A stretch of DNA of 64,000 nt from Juglans regia (taxonomy: Eukaryota; Streptophyta; Magnoliopsida; Fagales; Juglandaceae). Made by a program: the position numbers and the translations under genes. This document shows, piece after piece, positions 58,746 through 64,000 of the stretch. Numbering within the stretch: position 1 is the first letter of the stretch; every line of letters begins with the position of its first letter. The stretch lies in NCBI RefSeq assembly GCF_001411555.2, contig NW_023361708.1, positions 1 through 64,000 of the forward strand, written 5' to 3'. The notes below the pieces were generated by a model. The model made no database searches. It saw only the letters and a list, made by a program, of their open reading frames with translations, and was not told the DNA's origin.

Positions 58746-59392
58746 TGTAACACCCAAGTCCAGCAAAAAGCTTGAGCCCAAATTCCCCTTTTTTAGATTA
58801 ATATCGATGAAAAACCCACTTCAGATTTTAATGAGTATTTTTGGAGTAGCCTACAGACCCAAAATAACTATTTTGACGGTATATAAGTTCTTAATTGGAC
58901 TTGATAATTAGGATAAAGTTTTTAATGAACCAGGTAGGGAATTGACCTAAAGATTTTATGGCACAAGTTGGATTATTTTTAGAGGCTGAGTCGAGGCCCA
59001 TAACTCACTACCATGAGAACCACGTATGTCCAAAGCCCATAACCAATTTCAGACTCCACACTGATGCACATACATCTCCATGCACATTTCTCCTTTCCCT
59101 TTCTGCTCTAGGGTTTCAATTTGTTATATTTATACAAACACTTGATACACAAAGTTACAAACCCACTCCATATAGACCCCATACATGGATGGCCACACCC
59201 TTCCTCCATGTGCTGAGCATCAACAACCAAAGCCCCTCCCCACGTACAACATATTTTGTAAATTGCTCAAGCCCTTTCCCACGTACAGTATATTTTGTTA
59301 AACTTCCCAACACCCCACACCCACTCGACGGTTGCTCCTCCTCATCACTTTCTCTCCCACATTTTTATTTCTATTCTCTCCTAAGGCAGACG

Positions 59393-59436
<44 letters not shown>

Positions 59437-61778
59437 CATATTTATATTTTCTATGAGTTTAGTCGCCTAAGCCCAACCCTAGTCCAACGTCTTTCTCCTC
59501 CACCTTTGCGTCCCACCTCTATCATGCGCCTCTTGCCAACTAGCCGCCTCCCAACACCTCTAAGCATGCCAAGACATCAAGCCGCCATCCCACCCTTCAC
59601 GTTGCCAATTGCACATCCAACAGAGTCGATGCAGTGCCACTACCAAACAGAACCTTCGTGTTACACCGTGCATGCACCAAAATGATCCTCCAAGTACAGC
59701 AACCAAGTGGAGGACCACCACTAGAGCCCTGTTTTCCCCTTTTATATGTTGGAACAAAACCACCACAAGAAGTCGTGGTGCGACACCATGAACCACCAAA
59801 AACTAGCCCTCGCCCAGCATCTATTTTTGCTCCTCAAAATATAGCAACGTGCCTTCCAGACCACACAGGTCCTCCATCCAATGCCAAGCCCCGCCAACCA
59901 TGACAACCAACTCCATGAGCCACCACTCACAGTGCTTTCTCACTGAAATAACATATTTGATGCTCCACCCACAGCCATGATCATCGCCCTCTTGGTAAGC
60001 CTGTTGCAACTCGCAAGTCACTCTCTCTCCCTCACGTTACTCTTTCTCTGTCCACGTTATCTCTCTCTCACAGCACCTCATCTTCCCCTTACATAGTCCT
60101 CTCTCTATTTTTTATTTTGGGTGTAGGAAAAAATATTAGATGATTACGGGCTTGGCCACACACAACGAGTAGGAGATGCACGTTCATCCTTTGGTTGCAC
60201 CACCACTGAATGTTTTGGTTTTTATGAGCTTCACGTGCTTATAGGCCACCGGTGAATATTTAAATATGGATATTTTTGAAGGGTTAAAGGACACGGTTTT
60301 GAATGGAAAATATTAGAAAGTCAAATTATGGGGTTAATATGATATTAGAATTTTAATTGATAATTGGTTGAGAAAATACATGGGAATCATTTATTTATAG
60401 AGTGACGATATTTTAAGCTTTCAAGGATTTTAGCCATTAGGGAAACATAGATTTTTAATATCTCATTTTTTTATTACAAAGTACGTGTTCAATTGGGGAT
60501 TTACTAAAGTTACGTGATTATTTTATAGGTGACGATTAATATTTGCTCGAAACTGCGGTGAGAAAATTATGAAAAACTAAAAAGTTTAGGTAAGCAGGGT
60601 TCTATACTAGTCTTTGCATTAAAGCAAATGAATGAGGTTGATTTGAAAATATGCATGTTTGTTTTATAAAGAAACCTAAAAACAACCACAAATAAGTGTT
60701 TTTGCATTACTCATGAAATCTGTATGAAAGAGAAAAATATTGTTGTCATGACTGGTGTAGACATGAGCAAATTTTTAACATTCTGTTTTCTGAACTATGC
60801 AAAAAGGGTGAATATGAAATTTATGAAAATTTGTGCATGTGATGCGAAGATCTTCCGAAGATGTTTTTGAATATATGAAATGATCTAATTCTGTTCAGTA
60901 CTCTGTTTTGATATTATGTAGCATCTAAAAACCTCGGTGTGAATTTATAATTCTGTATCTGATTATAATCTGGTTCCGATGTTGCCTCTGTTCTGTCTAC
61001 ATTAAGGCCATGTCATGGGTATAATAGTAGTATACGGTCTTGCCACAGTTATAATGGTGGTTTATAACCTTACCACGGGATTAAACATGTTACACGGCCC
61101 CTCCCCGGTATAATGGTGGTTTATAACCCTACCACGGGGATTAAATAAGGCATATGTCCTGATGTAATGCTCTGATATGATATGAAGATGATGTTTCAGA
61201 TTTTTATATGCCAAAGGATTTTTGTTTTCGGAATAAGAATGTTTCTTTTTTTTTTTAACGTTTTCACTCTGATATTTTGATAATATGCTTTGATTCTACA
61301 TTCCGAAAACAAATGTTATGATTCTGCATTCTGAAAGTAAATGTTTTGTTCTGCATTATGAACTTTGTAAATGCTCATTTCTACATACTAGTATATGTTC
61401 ATTGCTTACTGAGTTGTTGATAACTCACTCATTTATCTTCATAATATTTTTCAGATGTTTGAATGTTTCAGCTAAGAATCAAGAATCAAAAGCATGTATA
61501 AGGCTACGTGAGCATGGTGAATTAAGTACAAAAATGGTACTTTGGTTATTAGAGATTTTATTCAATAGTTTTATTTTGCTCTATGGACTTGGTATTTTGG
61601 AAGGTTAACGTTAATTTTGAGATTTTGTGGTGTTTAGATTAATCATATTGGAGTAGTTGATTGAAACAGTGAGTTGTATGAGTCATTGAAAAGTTTCGAG
61701 TCTATGATTATATGGTTGAGATATGATTTTGAGTGACAAGGAGTAATTCTCTGACTTATCCGAGACCGAGGTGTTACA
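58746..61778 (+). repeat. Family-D LTR flanked by PPT and PBS
   Basis: It runs from TGTAACACCCAAGTCC to CGAGGTGTTACA, 3033 bp. A PPT lies on its left and a PBS on its right, so it serves both as a 3' LTR and as a 5' LTR. Features within are a 39-bp-spaced duplication (59231-59302), a CT run then a TA run (59392-59437) that may include the TATA region, and tandem ACCCTACCACGGGGATTAAA units (61050-61146). The 170-codon frame 58958-59470 is low-complexity and unconvincing. Confidence 0.88.
59392..59437. repeat. (TC)n-(TA)n microsatellite
   Basis: About 12 TC units pass directly into about 11 TA units within the family-D LTR. Confidence 0.95.
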
Positions 61779-61780
61779 GT

Positions 61781-61793
61781 TGGTATCAGAGAC
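61781..61793 (+). other. Primer-binding site of family-D element
   Basis: TGGTATCAGAGAC begins two bases after the LTR end. It matches the initiator-tRNA-Met PBS except for an A before the last C. Confidence 0.85.
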
Positions 61794-64000
61794 AGGTTAG
61801 AGATTCTGCATGCTAGAATAAGGAGTTCGATGAAATTTAAGGTTTGATATTCTGCAAACTTTATGGATTGAGTTTTTGGAAATCTGACGTGTAGAGGTTC
61901 TACATACTTTAAAAATGATTTTGATGAGATTTGAGGTTTTAGATTTTCCAGCATTTAAGAAATGATTTTCATGACATTCGGAGTTTTAGATCTGTTAAGC
62001 TTATTTTGTGGACTGTAGGAAATGATTTTGATAAGATTTAAAGTTTAGATTTTGAAGGTGTACATAAACTTGATCGAAAGCCAGGTTAGAGATTTTGCAG
62101 ACTATAATACGAGGTTTAAATTCTAAAAAAAAAAAAAAATAGTATGTAAGTTTGCCTCGATGTCAAGTTTAAGATTACCAGTTGTAAGAAAGGAGTTTGG
62201 ATATGATTGGAGGTTTCGGATTATGTGAATGTTAGTACGTAGGCTTTGATCATGGGTCAATTTCTATTTTAATGAACGAACTTAACCAAGTGATTTTTCA
62301 TGTTATGTTGATTGGGTATTGGGAGAGCTTGATAATATCGTTGAGACTTTTGTGAAGCTGTTGATTTTGGGCAAATGAATTTTGTCAAATTTGAGATTAT
62401 AGATTTGGTAGATTTTAAGAAAGAAATGATTCTTTTTCAGATTTAAGATTATAGATTTTACAAACTTCAGGAAGTATTATAGATATAAGTTGACAATATG
62501 ATTGGGTAGACCAGCTAGGATTGGAGTCAACTTCGATTATGATTTTGGTGGACCTTAGTGGTCTTTAAGATCGATTTTAGTTACCACTAGAACGAATGCT
62601 CATTAGAAGCTTGGTGATGAGCACTTAAATCTATATTGTTGGGTTGAGATTTGTAGATGCGTTTATTTACTTGGTTGGGATTGGGTTTTGGATTCTCTGA
62701 GCTCATTTATATTTTTTAAGCGCTGACGAAACGTTTTGAACTTTCTTTATCTCCTACGCTTTAATTTCCGCTACCCTTGAGATTCACTCAAATTGAAGCC
62801 GGCTTGATCTTTCCAACCATTTAGATCTCCTTACACACGTACGTCTTACATTTCTTGAAAAAGATCCTTCCATTAGTTATTTGCGAAATGTTCTATGGCA
62901 TGACTTAACTTATTTATTTATTTTAGCTATAAGCGCTTTAAAAAAAAAAAAATCTTTTGGGAAGTTGATACGAAAGAAAATAACCATTTTTTTGTAAACC
63001 TTTTTAGCGTTGGACTTCGATGCCACACAAAAAAAAAGTAGTTTTGCCTCCATGCATTATTCATTTATTTTTGGAAAGCCAACAACCAACATTTTAATCC
63101 CACTTAATGAGATCTTTTGGCAATTCCGTTAGTGTTCTGACAAGAATATTTTGGTGTTACTTTTCACAAAAAGTTAAGAACTTTATTTATAAAATTTTTT
63201 TTATAAATAGAAGGATCAACCTTGACCCCAACTACATCGTTGTGACCTTCTCATTCTAGTTGTGATTCAATTTATTCCATAGTCACTTGGCGAAGCACAC
63301 CTTTGGTGCCTAAATGTGACTTCATTTATTTTATCAGTTTTCCCTCACCGATCGGATGCTTACGAGAAAATTTCACCTTAAATCACTTCATATTTAGCTT
63401 CTGACCACTCCGTTATGACTATTTACTTAGCATATGGGTTTGAGAGTAAGCTTAGTGATGATTGGGAAATTAGTTGCTACATGAGATCAAGTAGGTTTTA
63501 AATCTCGTGGCTATAGATTTCAAGTTTGAGGAATCATAAGAACGAGAAATTTTTAGGGATTTTGAGGTAAATTGGATTTGTTCGTGAATTGAGTGTGAGA
63601 TTAAGGACCTCAAACTTTGGAGAGTTTTAATTTATTATCAATATGAGGTTAATAGTTTTATGTACTATTTCAGATGAAGTTAGGTTAAAAAGTTCGGTGA
63701 AAACTTTTAATAGGCATTTAATTGAGGCCGTTTTGGAAGTTTACACTTTGAATTGGATTCGACACTTAAGTGTATGATAATCAATACAATGTGCACGAGT
63801 GTGTATGTCTAGGGAGAGTTATTATTATGCTTGTAATTCTATTGGTGAGATGTATATTTTAGGCTTGAACTGGATCCTGAGGTGTATGAAGATCGACACT
63901 AGGTGCATGAATATGTATGTCAAGAGGATTATGAGGTATTTAAAGCACCAGGTGAAAATACTGGAAAGTTAGAATTTTAGAATATTAGGTTTGATGTAAT
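61794..64000 (+). mobile_element. Family-D element leader/interior, no gag found
   Basis: This should be the start of the interior of the element whose 5' LTR is 58746-61778, and it runs off the window. Over 2.2 kb I find no open frame resembling gag. Repeated AAATGATTTTGATGAGATTT-like units occur at 61912, 61969 and 62020, and a second copy of the PBS-proximal sequence at about 62070-62110. The rest (62480-64000) is AT-rich and unassigned. The element may be non-autonomous or carry an unusually long leader. Confidence 0.5.

Noticed and set aside
58958..59470. 170-codon frame in the family-D LTR
   Set aside because: Its C-terminal third is a (TC)n/(TA)n microsatellite, the remainder has no domain, and it is not seen intact in other family-D copies.

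Overview
The window is plant intergenic DNA made almost entirely of nested retrotransposons. I see no cellular protein gene, rRNA, tRNA or CRISPR array. The organism looks like a eudicot. It has chromodomain Ty3/gypsy elements primed by initiator-tRNA-Met (TGGTATCAGAGC), a copia-type LTR, DUF4283-type L1 LINEs and AT-rich spacers. One MITE-like repeat carries GATGAGATGAGA runs that remind me of Fagales (walnut/oak) genomes; that is memory-based and weak. Family letters A-E below are mine.

Left third. A fragment of a family-B LTR (1-1821) abuts a nearly full-length Tekay-like chromovirus A (1822-about 11183). Element A has 2.2-kb LTRs, PBS, gag, PR-RT-RH-INT-chromodomain pol, and PPT. Its gag-pol frame is continuous except for one internal TGA (6827) and an 84-nt insert at the gag/protease junction. 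That insert has all the hallmarks of a spliceosomal intron with an in-frame stop, and it is the most interesting item here. Next comes element B on the minus strand (about 11190-22094): giant 4.4-kb LTRs around a 2.5-kb interior with a degenerate gag and no RT or integrase. It lies against a family-C LTR (22095-24339), which itself sits in a decayed gypsy gag-pol fragment containing a MITE (24456-24677).

Middle. Old family-D LTR sequence (about 25.6-27.9 kb), degenerate tandem arrays (27.9-29.2 kb) and a copia 3' LTR (29230-29627) precede a family-C-like scrap. That scrap is interrupted by a family-D solo LTR with TSD AAGTC (29969-32935). A gypsy PR/RT fragment (33070-33554) is cut by family-E LTR sequence, which is interrupted by a family-B solo LTR with TSD GTTTT (34705-39037). 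Then, on the minus strand, a near-full-length L1 LINE (41033-46787) lies inside a 5'-truncated LINE (39399-48146).

Right third. A family-D LTR end, a DUF4283/zinc-knuckle pseudogene and another family-D remnant lead to a second family-B solo LTR with TSD CCCCC (50619-55013). A family-C LTR (56380-58722) follows. The last unit is a family-D LTR (58746-61778) with a polypurine tract on its left and a primer-binding site on its right. Its interior runs off the window.

Together these sequences encode retrotransposition machinery, mostly broken, and a layered insertion history. Autonomous function is most nearly preserved in element A. Element B would depend on enzymes supplied in trans.
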